A DNA stretch of 64,000 nucleotides from Blastomonas fulva (GTDB taxonomy: Bacteria; Pseudomonadota; Alphaproteobacteria; Sphingomonadales; Sphingomonadaceae), in assembly GCF_003431825.1 (NCBI RefSeq), contig NZ_CP020083.1, positions 1,054,001 through 1,118,000 of the forward strand. The letters run 5' to 3'. Positions 23,887 through 32,352 of the stretch are shown here, one piece after another; positions within the stretch are counted from its first letter, which is position 1; the number at the start of each line of letters is the position of its first letter. Made by a program: the position numbers and the translations under genes. The notes under the pieces were generated by a model that was given only the letters and a program-made list of their open reading frames with translations, was not told the origin of the DNA and did not search any database.

Positions 23887-25380
23887 CTATGCCCCGCAGG
23901 TCCTCGCCCACACCCCATAGCCGCGGCGGCTGCCGATCCGCGCATAGCATGACCATGCCGCAGCAAAGCGCGCATCCTGGCGCAGGAAGGCGAGATAGTC
24001 GAAAGGCTCGCTGCCGAAGAACAATTTGCCCCGGTTTTCGTCGATGAACACCCGCTCGGGCCGGTAGGCGATCAGGTCATCGACCATATTGCCGCGTGCC
24101 TGGTCGAGCACCTCGGCAAGCTCGCGGCACACCTGCCCGGCACAGTCGCCGCGCTGCAGCCGGATATGCGCGCCGGGCACCAGCCAGTGCGCGGGATAGC
24201 GGCTTGCCCAGCGGGCGGAGGTCCGGTTGACCAGCGGGAAGCCCGCCGCCACATCCGCGCTCAGCACCGCGATCCGCATCCCTGGCTCGGGAACGAACGC
24301 GGCAAGATCGTCCGCCAGCGGATTGCGATAGGGGCCACGGGCGATCTGGTTGCCGAGCGCCAGCAGCACGACCGCGCCGAGCAGCACCGCGAGCAGGCGA
24401 TCATTGCTCCGCCAGGCCCGGCGCTGCGGAACGATCCACGCCACTACCAGCAGCAACAGCGCGGCAAGCGGCAGCACGTGATAATCCCAGCCCTTGTTCT
24501 GGATGACATAGCAGGCCAAGGCACCCGCCGCGCCGCCAAGCAGCGCGGTCAGCACCGGATCGAGCACGCTGCGGTGGCGCAGCGCGATCCATGTGGCGAT
24601 CAGCACGGCGCCGATCTCCGGCCGCAGCCACAAGGCGAGCGGATGGCCGTCATAGGCGGCATAGACCAGCCGCGCGGGCGGCACGATTTCGCTGAGATAG
24701 GCGGGGTGGACCAGCACGATCAGGCCGACATAACTCAACAAAGCGATGCCGATCACCAGATTGGGCAGGTCGAACAGCCGCTGCCATTGCCGGTCGCGCG
24801 CCACCCTGGCGAGGATGATCCCTGCGGGGACCAGCAGGAAATAGGGCTTGAGCATCAGCCCCAGCGCCGCGGCGAGCGCGATCGCAATCCGCTCTGCAGG
24901 AGTGCAACGGGGCCCCTGATCGCCCAGCGCCAGCACCAGCAGATAGGGCATCGCCAGCATCAGCATCAGATGCTCGCGCTGGCCGAACTCGGCGATCGGC
25001 AGCACGAAAAACGTCGCCAGCACCGCTGCAAACAGTATCGTCCGCTGCGCCCCGGCCAGCGCCGAGCGCGCGAGCAGACGGATGATCCAGGCCGCAGACA
25101 ATGCGCCGATGACAATGCAATAGGCAGCATAGGCCTGGCTCGCAGTCAGCGGGAGAATGCGCGAGAGCAGCACGGCTGGCGCAGTCAGATAGAAGCTCAG
25201 CGGCGGATTGATCTCGACGATATCGCGGTAGAGTTGCGCGCCATCGAGCCACATTCCGGTCGCCACCAGATACCAGCTGGCATCATGGGTCAGCGCGAAA
25301 CGGGGATAGGCGAGCAACGCGGCCAGCACGATGATCGCGAGCGCGAACCACTGCAGGCGGGTCGAAGCGTCAGCGCGCAT
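23887..25380 (-). CDS. Polytopic membrane glycosyltransferase-like protein
   Basis: 497 residues with about ten hydrophobic helices. The N-terminal periplasmic loop HDASWYLVATGMWLDGAQLYRDIVEINPPLSFYL resembles the acidic first loop of GT-C glycosyltransferases (PMT/ArnT/Gtr type), where Asp/Glu residues bind the lipid-linked sugar donor. The C-terminal part is soluble (VNRTSARWASRYPAHWLVPGAHIRLQRGDCAGQVCREL). Overlaps the end of gtrA, forming with GtrA and a DPM1-like transferase the classical three-part system (GtrB loads the sugar on a lipid, GtrA flips it, the third protein transfers it). The acceptor glycan is unknown. It could also be a simple uncharacterised membrane protein. Confidence 0.7.
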   Translation of the reverse strand: MRADASTRLQWFALAIIVLAALLAYPRFALTHDASWYLVATGMWLDGAQLYRDIVEINPPLSFYLTAPAVLLSRILPLTASQAYAAYCIVIGALSAAWIIRLLARSALAGAQRTILFAAVLATFFVLPIAEFGQREHLMLMLAMPYLLVLALGDQGPRCTPAERIAIALAAALGLMLKPYFLLVPAGIILARVARDRQWQRLFDLPNLVIGIALLSYVGLIVLVHPAYLSEIVPPARLVYAAYDGHPLALWLRPEIGAVLIATWIALRHRSVLDPVLTALLGGAAGALACYVIQNKGWDYHVLPLAALLLLVVAWIVPQRRAWRSNDRLLAVLLGAVVLLALGNQIARGPYRNPLADDLAAFVPEPGMRIAVLSADVAAGFPLVNRTSARWASRYPAHWLVPGAHIRLQRGDCAGQVCRELAEVLDQARGNMVDDLIAYRPERVFIDENRGKLFFGSEPFDYLAFLRQDARFAAAWSCYARIGSRRGYGVWARTCGA

Positions 25381-25756
25381 CCGGCACCGCCGCGAATGCC
25401 CACAGCTTGGCGAGCAGGAAAGTCGCAGGCGGAACGACCAGCGCCACCAGCAGCAGATAGACCCACAGCGCCAGGCCCAGTCGCTCGACGCAAAGGAGGA
25501 TGAGGCTGCTCACCACCAGGCTGAACAGGCTGACCAGGCCATAGCGGCGCGCGCTGCTCGCCCAGCCGCGGTTGGTGCGGAAAGTCAGCCGGGCATTGCC
25601 GAGGAACGAGACGCCGAAAGCGCCTGTGGCCCCGAGCAGATTGGCGAGATAGGGGTCGGTCCCCGCCCGGATCATGGCCCAGGCGATCAGCACATGGGTG
25701 AGCGTCGCTGCGATCCCCACCGCGCCGAACGATAGCAGCTCGCGCAGCCAGGCCAT
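25370..25756 (-). CDS. GtrA family lipid-linked sugar flippase (chromosomal copy)
   Basis: 128-residue four-helix membrane protein: MAWLRELLSFGAVGIAATLTHVLIAWAMI..., LLGATGAFGVSFLGNARLTF and two further helices, the pattern of GtrA proteins that move polyprenyl-linked sugars across the inner membrane. Start ATG 25754-25756 lies just before the methyltransferase stop. The upstream extension has no ribosome binding site and reads as Arg/Ser-rich noise. A distinct GtrA is encoded at 35910-36317 on the island, so the strain has two. Confidence 0.9.
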   Translation of the reverse strand: MAWLRELLSFGAVGIAATLTHVLIAWAMIRAGTDPYLANLLGATGAFGVSFLGNARLTFRTNRGWASSARRYGLVSLFSLVVSSLILLCVERLGLALWVYLLLVALVVPPATFLLAKLWAFAAVPDAR

Positions 25757-25757
25757 G

Positions 25758-26492
25758 TCACTGTCGCGCCGGGCGCGCGACCGCATAGAGCGACAGGCCG
25801 ATGGGCAGGCCGATCCGCCCGACCAGATGCCTTTCCAGCCGGAAGACACCGCCGAGCAGCCGGTTGAGCCAGGGCCCTGGCATGGTGTCCGGCTTGCCCG
25901 CAGCCCGGGTCAGCCGCGCGGCGAGCCGCTGCGCCATCGCCAGCGGAAACAGCAGGCCGTTGAAATAGCCGATGCTGGCAGGCGCATAGCCTGCCTGGCG
26001 CAGCAGCCGGTCCAGCCCCGCGCGGGTATAGCGCCGGTGGTGATGATGGATTGCGTCATGCGCCGACCACAACCAGGGCAGCGCGGGCACGGTGATCAGG
26101 ATGCTGCCATCGACCCCCAGCCGCTGGCGCAGCGCGACGAGCGCGCCATGGTCGTCTTCGACATGCTCGAGCACGTCGAGCATCGCGATCAGGTCGAACC
26201 GCTCGCCCTCGAACCCGATCCGGTCGGGCAGAAGCCCCGGCGCCACCTGGCGTGGTGTACGAAGCGAGGCATAGGCGCGCGCGTCGTCATCGAGCTCGAA
26301 CGCGTCGATGTCACCGAACTGGGCCAGCATGGCGAGGTTGCCGCCATAGCCGCAGCCGGCCTCGAGGATCCTGGGCCGCTCGGGCAGGCGCGCGAAGGTG
26401 CGGATCAGCCGCGCGACGATAGCCCGGCGCCCGACAAACCACCAGTGCCGGTCCTGCAGGTCGCGCAGCGAGTGATAGGCAGCAGCTTCCAC
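25758..26492 (-). CDS. Class I SAM-dependent methyltransferase
   Basis: 244 residues with motif I ILEAGCGYGGNLAMLAQFG (about residue 42), an acidic post-I strand (DAFELDD) and motif IV FDLIAMLDVLEHVEDDHGALVALRQRLGVDGSILITVPA. The opening HSLRDLQDRHWWFVGRR is common in methyltransferases of cell-surface glycan or glycolipid clusters. Its position between the DPM1-like transferase (4 bp away) and GtrA suggests it methylates a sugar or lipid in the same pathway. The specific substrate cannot be read from the sequence. Confidence 0.88.
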   Translation of the reverse strand: MEAAAYHSLRDLQDRHWWFVGRRAIVARLIRTFARLPERPRILEAGCGYGGNLAMLAQFGDIDAFELDDDARAYASLRTPRQVAPGLLPDRIGFEGERFDLIAMLDVLEHVEDDHGALVALRQRLGVDGSILITVPALPWLWSAHDAIHHHHRRYTRAGLDRLLRQAGYAPASIGYFNGLLFPLAMAQRLAARLTRAAGKPDTMPGPWLNRLLGGVFRLERHLVGRIGLPIGLSLYAVARPARQ

Positions 26493-26496
26493 CGGA

Positions 26497-27486
26497 TCAG
26501 AACCCGACCTTGTCGGCGACGATGTACAGCGGGCGGCCGCGCACCTGCTTGGCGATGCGGCCGATATATTCGCCCATCAGCCCCAGGCTGAGCAGGTTGA
26601 GCCCGCCCAGCATCAGCACCGCCGCCATCAGCGAGGCATAGCCGGGCGTATCGACACCGAACAGCACGGTGCGGATCACCAGAAATCCGGCATAGCCAAA
26701 GGCGAGCAGCGAGATGACGCTGCCCAGGATCGTCCAGATGCGCAGCGGGAAGGTGGTCGATGCCACGATGCCGTCAACCGCCAGCGCGAGCAGCTTGGAG
26801 AATTTCCATTTGGTATCGCCCACCGCGCGCTGCGGTCGGACATAGTCCAGCGTCTCGGTGCGAAAACCGATCCACGAGAACAGCCCCTTGTTGAAGCGGC
26901 TGTGCTCGGTCATCTGGTTGAGCGCATCCACCGCGGCGCGGTCGAACAGCCGGAAGTCGCCGACATCCTCGGCGATCGGATGGTCGGCGAGCGAATTGAT
27001 CGCCTTGTAGAACAGCTGCGCGCTCGAGCGCTTGAACATGGTGTCGCTGCTGCGGTCGCAGCGGCGGGCGTTGACCACCTGCACGCCCGATTGCCAGCGA
27101 TCGATCATCGGGCGCAGCAGTTCGGGCGGGTCCTGCAGATCGACGTCCATCGGCACCACCGCATCGCCGCGCGACGCCTTCAGGCCGGCGCTGAGCGCGG
27201 CCTCCTTGCCGAAATTGCGCGACAGCTGGATCAGCTTGACCCGCTTGTCGCCGGCGCACAGCCCGCGCAGCACGGCGGCCGTGGCATCGGTGCTGCCATC
27301 GTCGACGAAGATGATCTCGAGCCGTGGACGGTCTTCGAGCACCGGCCACTGGCTCTGGACCATGCCGTCGATCGCCTGGACGAAGGGGATGACCGCGTCC
27401 TGCTCGTTGAGCACCGGAACGATCAGCGACACCAGCGGCCGCGTCACCGCCTCGGGCGCCGCCTCGAAGGTCAGCCCCTCGATCAT
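26497..27486 (-). CDS. DPM1/GtrB-like family 2 glycosyltransferase
   Basis: 329 residues. GT-A catalytic domain with SLIVPVLNEQDAVIPFV, the DDGSTD motif (IIFVDDGSTDATAAVL) and the DxD region VVPMDVDLQDPPELL. Two C-terminal helices (WTILGSVISLLAFGYAGFLVIRTVL and YASLMAAVLMLGGLNLLSLGLMGEYIGRI) mark the GtrB/DPM1-like type that builds polyprenyl-phosphate sugars. ATG 27484-27486 is preferred to the TTG at 27534. It is the first gene of the glycosylation operon and directly abuts the left end of the island; before integration it lay just downstream of trmB. Confidence 0.92.
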   Translation of the reverse strand: MIEGLTFEAAPEAVTRPLVSLIVPVLNEQDAVIPFVQAIDGMVQSQWPVLEDRPRLEIIFVDDGSTDATAAVLRGLCAGDKRVKLIQLSRNFGKEAALSAGLKASRGDAVVPMDVDLQDPPELLRPMIDRWQSGVQVVNARRCDRSSDTMFKRSSAQLFYKAINSLADHPIAEDVGDFRLFDRAAVDALNQMTEHSRFNKGLFSWIGFRTETLDYVRPQRAVGDTKWKFSKLLALAVDGIVASTTFPLRIWTILGSVISLLAFGYAGFLVIRTVLFGVDTPGYASLMAAVLMLGGLNLLSLGLMGEYIGRIAKQVRGRPLYIVADKVGF

Positions 27487-27691
27487 GCCGCGATCCCGCA
27501 CGGGGCAGCACCGCCGGAAGACGCGGCCCTGCAAGGGTATTGCTGGCTCATCAACGCCATGGGTGGTCCGCCGTTCTGGTCTGGTGCCAGGCTAGATAAG
27601 CGGATCATGGTTACCGAAAGGTAAAAATGCAGCCTTTGTGCCGCGTTCACGCCAGAATGGCGGGCATCGCCGACCGGCCTTGGGGCTGCAC

Positions 27692-27720
27692 CTATTTGCG
27701 GCGGTAGCGGAAGTACCACA
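27692..27720 (-). pseudogene. Displaced 3' end of trmB at attL
   Basis: Read on the minus strand this encodes WYFRYRRK followed by a TAG stop, the same ending as the intact TrmB (WYFRYRRT, stop at 39347). Codons are high-GC host style (CGC TAC CGC CGC). The stretch matches the end of trmB in 18 of 22 bases, including an 11-bp identical block GAAGTACCACA (27710-27720), and marks the left junction of the island. Confidence 0.8.
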
Positions 27721-27795
27721 TTTAATTTCTTCAATCAAGCAATGATATGATTTAACAACAAAAACCTTTAATGGAAATAGTGCTGTCACTCTCAT

Positions 27796-27815
27796 GCAAT
27801 CACCGGGCAATCACC
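27796..27815. repeat. Putative integrase arm-type site, left
   Basis: GCAATCACCGGGCAATCACC, two copies of GCAATCACC in tandem; repeated with one change at 39242-39261 in the same orientation, both just inside the island ends. Confidence 0.65.
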
Positions 27816-28296
27816 ATTTAGACAGGCTCTAGACTCATATTTTCATCACAAAAAAATGTAGATTTTTCCTGAATTATTTATATCTATCTGAGTAGATTTA
27901 ACTGACTTGGATGCCGACTTCAATTGCATTGAAAGCGCCTTGACAGCGCATGCCCTACCAAGCGCTGGGGAGCTGCCTCATTGGTGTTTTGCACTCGCAT
28001 CAACGGCACGGCTGACGCTTCTGAGTTTCCGCTCGTTAGCGTTTCTGGCAAATTTATTGATCGATTTATTATTTTCCCCCCACAGCACCGCCGTAGCCCG
28101 AATCGTCGCCTACCGATCCGGCTTGGCCACCGATAGCAGCCGCTCTCCTGCCCTCCAGCCGTTCTGTGCAACGCATGCATTACCCGCTGCTCAGGCCAAG
28201 GCAGCCTTCAGGCGCAGCCCAGTCGGTCGGCAGCGGGATTGCAAAACCATCTATCAGCTCTGGTATCAGCGCGAGACCGGCAGTCCCGACAAGAAA

Positions 28297-28626
28297 CTAG
28301 TTTTGCTGCTGAACCGCCCCCACCGAGGCCATCCTACTATTGAAATCCCCAACAGCATTTTGCATATCCTTACGGATATTGCTTATCGCCGCATCGGCTT
28401 CGTGGCGAACTCGTCGCCCCGAAGCCGCTATCGCCCCGCGCATGCCCTCACAGCTCTCATGAATCAGCGCCAGGTCCGCACTGTAATCGCGCGCCAGCAA
28501 ATTCTGCTGGGGCTCGGCAAACCCATCGACCGCAGCCGTGACGCCCGCCAGCCCTCGGGCTAAAGCGTCCAGCGCCTGCTCAATCGGGATTTCGTCGGGG
28601 GAAGGATCAGGTTCGGCATCGTCCAT
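28297..28626 (-). CDS. DUF6118-like protein, probably truncated
   Basis: 109 residues starting MDDAEPDPSPDEIPIEQALDALARGLAGVTAAVDGFAE, a beginning similar to small proteins encoded beside TraA relaxases in sphingomonad mobile elements. Relatives I recall are about twice as long with a C-terminal membrane helix; this copy stops after DAAISNIRKDMQNAVGDFNSRMASVGAVQQQN, and sequence beyond is AT-rich and unrelated. The start is 9 bp past the traA stop, so it is cotranscribed with traA. Function unknown. The family assignment is from memory and is tentative. Confidence 0.55.
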   Translation of the reverse strand: MDDAEPDPSPDEIPIEQALDALARGLAGVTAAVDGFAEPQQNLLARDYSADLALIHESCEGMRGAIAASGRRVRHEADAAISNIRKDMQNAVGDFNSRMASVGAVQQQN

Positions 28627-28635
28627 CCAGCATGT

Positions 28636-31617
28636 CTACATCCCAATGCCGAGCCCGCGCGAGAGGCCGAGAGATTTCTGGAGGTCCTGAGACAGCGTTT
28701 TCGTGCTCGTGGCGTCCAGCCCAAGCTGCGGACGCCGATTTGCCAGCACCGACTCTAGCTGCGGATCGCGCTCCAACCCCTTCGCCATGCCGACCAGCGA
28801 GGCCCGGACCTTGTCCGAAGCAGCCGCGCTCCCGCCCTTGCGCAGCACCCGATACTGCTCGGACTGCCGCTGCCACTGATCGACGAAGGCATCGGCCCGC
28901 CGCTCATTGGCAGTCGCAATGCGCTGCGCCTCGATGCGCAGCCGCGCCTGCTGCTCCATCGCCTGGATGGCGCGATCGGTGCGGCCCTTCACCGCCTCAG
29001 GGATCAGGCTGAGGTCCCGGTTCACCGCCTTGCGCAGATCGCCAAAGCTGTCCGGCCTGAGCGCGTTGAGGTCAGCACCGGCCTTGTTAAGCGCAGTGCG
29101 GTGCGAGACCAGCGGCTCAAGCCCCTTGTCGCGCATGGCGACAATGTCCTGTGCCACACGCGCGAACCGCTGCACGGCCTTGTCGAACCTCTGCTTGTCG
29201 GTTGCCTGTTCTGGAAAGGCCACTTTCGCCCGTACCTTCGCAACTGGCTCGCGCTGCGGCACGGCATTTGAGCCCTTGAGCAGATCGGCCAGATGTCCGC
29301 TGCGGCTGACCTTGAGCCCTGCGAACATATTGCGGCGCGGCTGCTGCTGAGCCTGAGACGGTGCAACCGCCCTGCCTTGCTGTTGCTGCTGGGCAGCGAT
29401 CTTCTCGGGCTGCCGCGCATAATCGCTCGCCATATCTTTGCCACGCTCCCGACTGAGTGTGCGGGTGAGCGCCTTACGATCGGCAAAGTCATCCTTGCCA
29501 TAGTGCAGATCGACCTGGGAGCGATGCCGCGACAGCGCAACATAGGCCCCATGGCTGTCCATGCCAGGCGTCGCCAGCAGCTTGACCTGATCGACCGTCA
29601 TGCCCTGCGCCTTGTGGATCGTGGCCGCATAGCCATGATCCAGATGCGCATAATCCTTCAGATCGAACGCGACCGCTTTGCCGTCATCGAGCTTCACCGA
29701 CATGCATGAGGCACTGACGCTCTCGACCGTGCCCAGCGATCCGTTCTTCACGCCCAGCGAGCGTTCGTTCTTCAGGAACATGACCCGGTCTCCCTCGGCA
29801 AACTGCCGCGCACCGCGCTCGACCTTCAGCGCAACGTCCTCGCCAAGGTCACCGCTGGCGCGAACCTTCTCGCGCACAGCCTCGTTGAGCGCCCGGGCCT
29901 CGTCATTGGTATGCGTGAGGATGATCCGGCTGGCATCGGGCTTTGCCTGCCTGTCGCGATCCCAGGCATCGACAAGCTCGGCCCTTGCAGCCTGGCGCGT
30001 CTCGGCGACATGGACATGTCCTGCTTCCTCATAGCGCCCAAGCGCCACACCGGTCCTGCCCGTGGCAAGCTCGCGCGTCGCCTCGCGCTGCCAGTCGATA
30101 TGCTGCCGCCGGATCGATGCGATTTCCACTGCACCATGACGCTCCGCCGCAGCGCGGAACGCAGCCCCCGCCTCGATCGCCTGCAACTGCTGCGGATCGC
30201 CAACCATCACGACCTTGGCTCCTTGCTGCTGTGCATGCGACACGATCCGCTCCATCTGGCGGGTGCCGAGCATCCCTGCCTCGTCAATCACCAGCACATG
30301 CTTGCTGGTGAGCAACTCCCTGCCCTGCCCCCATTGATGCTCCAGACTGGCAAGCGTGCGCGACGGGATGCGCGAGCCATGCTCCAGCCCCTCGGCTGCA
30401 ATGCCAGATAGTGCTGCACCCTGCACCGTATAGCCAGCACGCTCCCATGCCTCGCGCGCCACACCCAGCATCGCGCTTTTGCCCGTTCCGGCATATCCGA
30501 TGACGTTGCTGACGCCCTTGGCCGATGTGACATGCTCCAGTGCGCCGCGCTGCTCAGCCGACAGGTCCATGCCGCGCGCCCTTGCATTGGCGAGCGCGAT
30601 CTCACGATAGCGATCGGGCACGGCATGGCTGCGCCGTGCTTCGAGCCGGATCGTAGCCCGTTCGAGGCGCTGCTCGGTCTCGATCATCTCGCGCGAGGTG
30701 AACCGGTCGTTGCCTTTGCCATCCTTCCCCAGCGCGATGAGCTCGGGCGCGTTCTTCACCGCCGACATTACGGCATCGAACTGCTCCTTGTCAGCGCTGT
30801 GCCGGTGCGCGAACATGGCAAGGTCACGCGTCGTGAACGTCGCCTGCTGGTGCGTGATTGCGCTGAGCGCGATGTTCGGATCGGCGATGATCTTCTCACC
30901 GTTGGCTCGCGCGATATCGGCATGCTCAGCCAGCCGTTCGGGCGACATCCCCTCGCCTGCCATGCGCGAGGCTGCTGCGCCAATCTTGGACTGCGGCTCC
31001 AGGTCGATGCCCTGTGCTGCCAGCGAGCGGTGATCGATCCGTGCCTCGATATCGAGCTCGGCCATGCGCTGGTTGGCATGGGTGGCCCAGGCTTCGCGCC
31101 AGTGGGTGAGCAGCTCGGTCCGGTTCCAGTCGCGCACCTTCGGGCCGAACGTAGCGCTGCCGTCTTCGCCGACAACGATCTCGCGCATGGTCAGCATGAC
31201 ATGCGCGTGCGGCTTTGCTTCGCCATCTGAGCCGATGTCCCAATGCACATTGAGATCGGCAATCATGCCCCGATCAACAAACTCGGTTTGCACAAAGTCG
31301 CGGGCCAGCTCGATCGCCTGCTGCTGGGTCATCTCGCGTGGCAGAGCAAACTCGATCTCGCGGGCCAGCTGCGCGTCCTTGCGAACCTCGGCCGCTTCAA
31401 CATCATTCCAGAGCTGCTCGCGATCCTGCCAGGCGTCACTGGCCCCATCGGGCAGCATGACTTCGCTGTGAACGACACCGGCCTTGTTGGTGAAGTCATG
31501 GGTGCGCCCGAGCCGGTCATCGTGCAGCCGCTCGCCTGCGCGATAGGCGGCAGCTGCGAGCGCAGACGATCCTGCTGCGCGGGAGATGGCTTTGGCCGAG
31601 AAGTGATAGATCGCCAT
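28636..31617 (-). CDS. traA: Ti-type conjugative relaxase/helicase TraA (MOBQ)
   Basis: 993-residue bifunctional protein that nicks oriT and unwinds the transferred strand. The relaxase domain is at the N-terminus (MAIYHFSAKAISRAAGSSALAAAAYRAG, catalytic Tyr within residues 1-25; histidine motif KPHAHVMLTMRE near 135, the HUH metal site). The RecD-like helicase follows with Walker A GYAGTGKSAML (about 375), Walker B VLVIDEAGML and motifs VMVGDPQQLQAIEAG and IHKAQGMTVD. ATG 31615-31617 was chosen because the relaxase domain starts exactly there. It is divergent from the traC/traD-like genes across the oriT region, as on Ti plasmids. It appears full length and intact. Confidence 0.94.
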   Translation of the reverse strand: MAIYHFSAKAISRAAGSSALAAAAYRAGERLHDDRLGRTHDFTNKAGVVHSEVMLPDGASDAWQDREQLWNDVEAAEVRKDAQLAREIEFALPREMTQQQAIELARDFVQTEFVDRGMIADLNVHWDIGSDGEAKPHAHVMLTMREIVVGEDGSATFGPKVRDWNRTELLTHWREAWATHANQRMAELDIEARIDHRSLAAQGIDLEPQSKIGAAASRMAGEGMSPERLAEHADIARANGEKIIADPNIALSAITHQQATFTTRDLAMFAHRHSADKEQFDAVMSAVKNAPELIALGKDGKGNDRFTSREMIETEQRLERATIRLEARRSHAVPDRYREIALANARARGMDLSAEQRGALEHVTSAKGVSNVIGYAGTGKSAMLGVAREAWERAGYTVQGAALSGIAAEGLEHGSRIPSRTLASLEHQWGQGRELLTSKHVLVIDEAGMLGTRQMERIVSHAQQQGAKVVMVGDPQQLQAIEAGAAFRAAAERHGAVEIASIRRQHIDWQREATRELATGRTGVALGRYEEAGHVHVAETRQAARAELVDAWDRDRQAKPDASRIILTHTNDEARALNEAVREKVRASGDLGEDVALKVERGARQFAEGDRVMFLKNERSLGVKNGSLGTVESVSASCMSVKLDDGKAVAFDLKDYAHLDHGYAATIHKAQGMTVDQVKLLATPGMDSHGAYVALSRHRSQVDLHYGKDDFADRKALTRTLSRERGKDMASDYARQPEKIAAQQQQQGRAVAPSQAQQQPRRNMFAGLKVSRSGHLADLLKGSNAVPQREPVAKVRAKVAFPEQATDKQRFDKAVQRFARVAQDIVAMRDKGLEPLVSHRTALNKAGADLNALRPDSFGDLRKAVNRDLSLIPEAVKGRTDRAIQAMEQQARLRIEAQRIATANERRADAFVDQWQRQSEQYRVLRKGGSAAASDKVRASLVGMAKGLERDPQLESVLANRRPQLGLDATSTKTLSQDLQKSLGLSRGLGIGM

Positions 31618-31646
31618 GGCGACATACCATTTACGGCATTTTGCGC

Positions 31647-31674
31647 ACGTCGGCACGACGTATAAGCGCGCCCT
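31647..31674 (+). other. oriT nick region (RSF1010/Ti type)
   Basis: A perfect inverted repeat ACGTCG-GCA-CGACGT (31647-31661) is followed directly by ATAAGCGCGCCCT. RSF1010/Ti-family nick regions have the same hairpin-then-TAAGTGCGCCCT layout, differing at one base, so the predicted nick is between 31670 and 31671. It lies between traA and the traC-like gene, the expected location. Confidence 0.8.
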
Positions 31675-31790
31675 CCACCGATCTGGTCGCGGCGGATTTG
31701 ACGAGGTCTCACAGCGACCCAGCCTGTTGTCTGCGGGATGGGAGAGGGATAGCTGGTTGGTCCTTCACCGACAACGGAAGGATGCCAGAC

Positions 31791-32114
31791 ATGCGCAAAC
31801 CCCGCGATTACGACACAGAACTGCAAGCCCTCAACGACAAGGCAAAGCAGCTCAGGACCCGCAAGCAGACCCAGCTCGGCGTGCTCGTCATTGCCACCGG
31901 GGCCGATGCGCTTGGGCTCGAAATACTCGCCGGCGTTCTGCTCGCCGCCATCAGCAACAACGACCCGTTACGGAAGGAGGCCTGGCGCAATCGCGGCGCT
32001 GCGTTCTTTCAGGGCAGCACCAAAGCTCGCCGATCAGCTGGCAAAGACGCTGGTGGCACACAAGCGATCGATCCAAACACGCAACCGGCTGCTGGCACAG
32101 CGGGCACGGCATGA
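31791..32114 (+). CDS. traC: Small conjugal transfer protein, TraC-like
   Basis: 107 residues opening MRKPRDYDTELQALNDKAKQLRTRKQTQLGVLVIATGADALGLEILAGVLLAAI and containing KEAWRNRGAAFFQG, the pattern of small accessory DNA-transfer proteins divergent from Ti-type traA. These assist the relaxosome at oriT, which lies just upstream here. Residues 9-27 are basic and helical. ATG 31791 is preferred because GGAAGGA is 8 bp upstream; an ATG at 31782 overlaps that ribosome binding site. Databases name such proteins TraC or TraD inconsistently. The C-terminal tail is low-complexity. Confidence 0.75.
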   Translation: MRKPRDYDTELQALNDKAKQLRTRKQTQLGVLVIATGADALGLEILAGVLLAAISNNDPLRKEAWRNRGAAFFQGSTKARRSAGKDAGGTQAIDPNTQPAAGTAGTA

Positions 32115-32115
32115 T

Positions 32116-32352
32116 ATGCGAGAATGGCGGGTAAAACGGCGCGAACGCACACGGCAACTTATCGAGCTCGGCGGGCTGATCGCCAAAGCGGAGCTCATCG
32201 AACTGACCGACGATGATCGCGCGGTGATCCTCGGGCTGCTGATCGAAGCGGCGGCAAAGCTAAAGAGCGAGAATCGCGATCAGCAACTGCTGCTCTGGCG
32301 GCGGCGAGGCGCGCGGGCGTTCGCGCAAAACCAGTTGGCGGAGCCATCATGA
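32116..32352 (+). CDS. traD: Small conjugal transfer protein, TraD-like
   Basis: 78 residues: REWRVKRRERTRQLIELGGLIAKAELIELTDDDRAVILGLLIEAAAKL, matching the short TraD proteins of rhizobial and sphingomonad plasmids (basic N-terminus, then RQLIELGGLIxKAxL). It starts 1 bp after the preceding stop. Expected to be a relaxosome accessory protein at oriT. Its stop overlaps an ATG (32349) that begins a frameshifted reading frame. Confidence 0.75.
   Translation: MREWRVKRRERTRQLIELGGLIAKAELIELTDDDRAVILGLLIEAAAKLKSENRDQQLLLWRRRGARAFAQNQLAEPS

Larger units (their letters stand above)
27487..28296. other. 810-bp gene-free, partly AT-rich left end of the island
   Basis: 27487-27691 is the host gap before the glycosylation operon. 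The displaced trmB tail is at 27692-27720, and from 27720 the sequence becomes clearly AT-rich up to about 28100, unlike the rest of the window. A plus-strand frame of 218 codons (27907-28563) covers part of it but looks like chance reading and overlaps the antisense DUF6118-like frame. An integrase arm-type repeat is at 27796. I see no supported gene. Confidence 0.7.

Noticed and set aside
27796..27815. GCAATCACC repeat as the integration core itself
   Set aside because: It was first considered as attL/attR, but the displaced trmB end at 27692-27720 gives a better junction. The repeats lie inside both ends and fit arm sites.
27907..28563. Plus-strand open frame of 218 codons at the left end of the island
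   Set aside because: Composition looks random (Ser/Arg/Leu-rich, no domain), there is no ribosome binding site, and it overlaps the more plausible antisense DUF6118-like gene behind traA.
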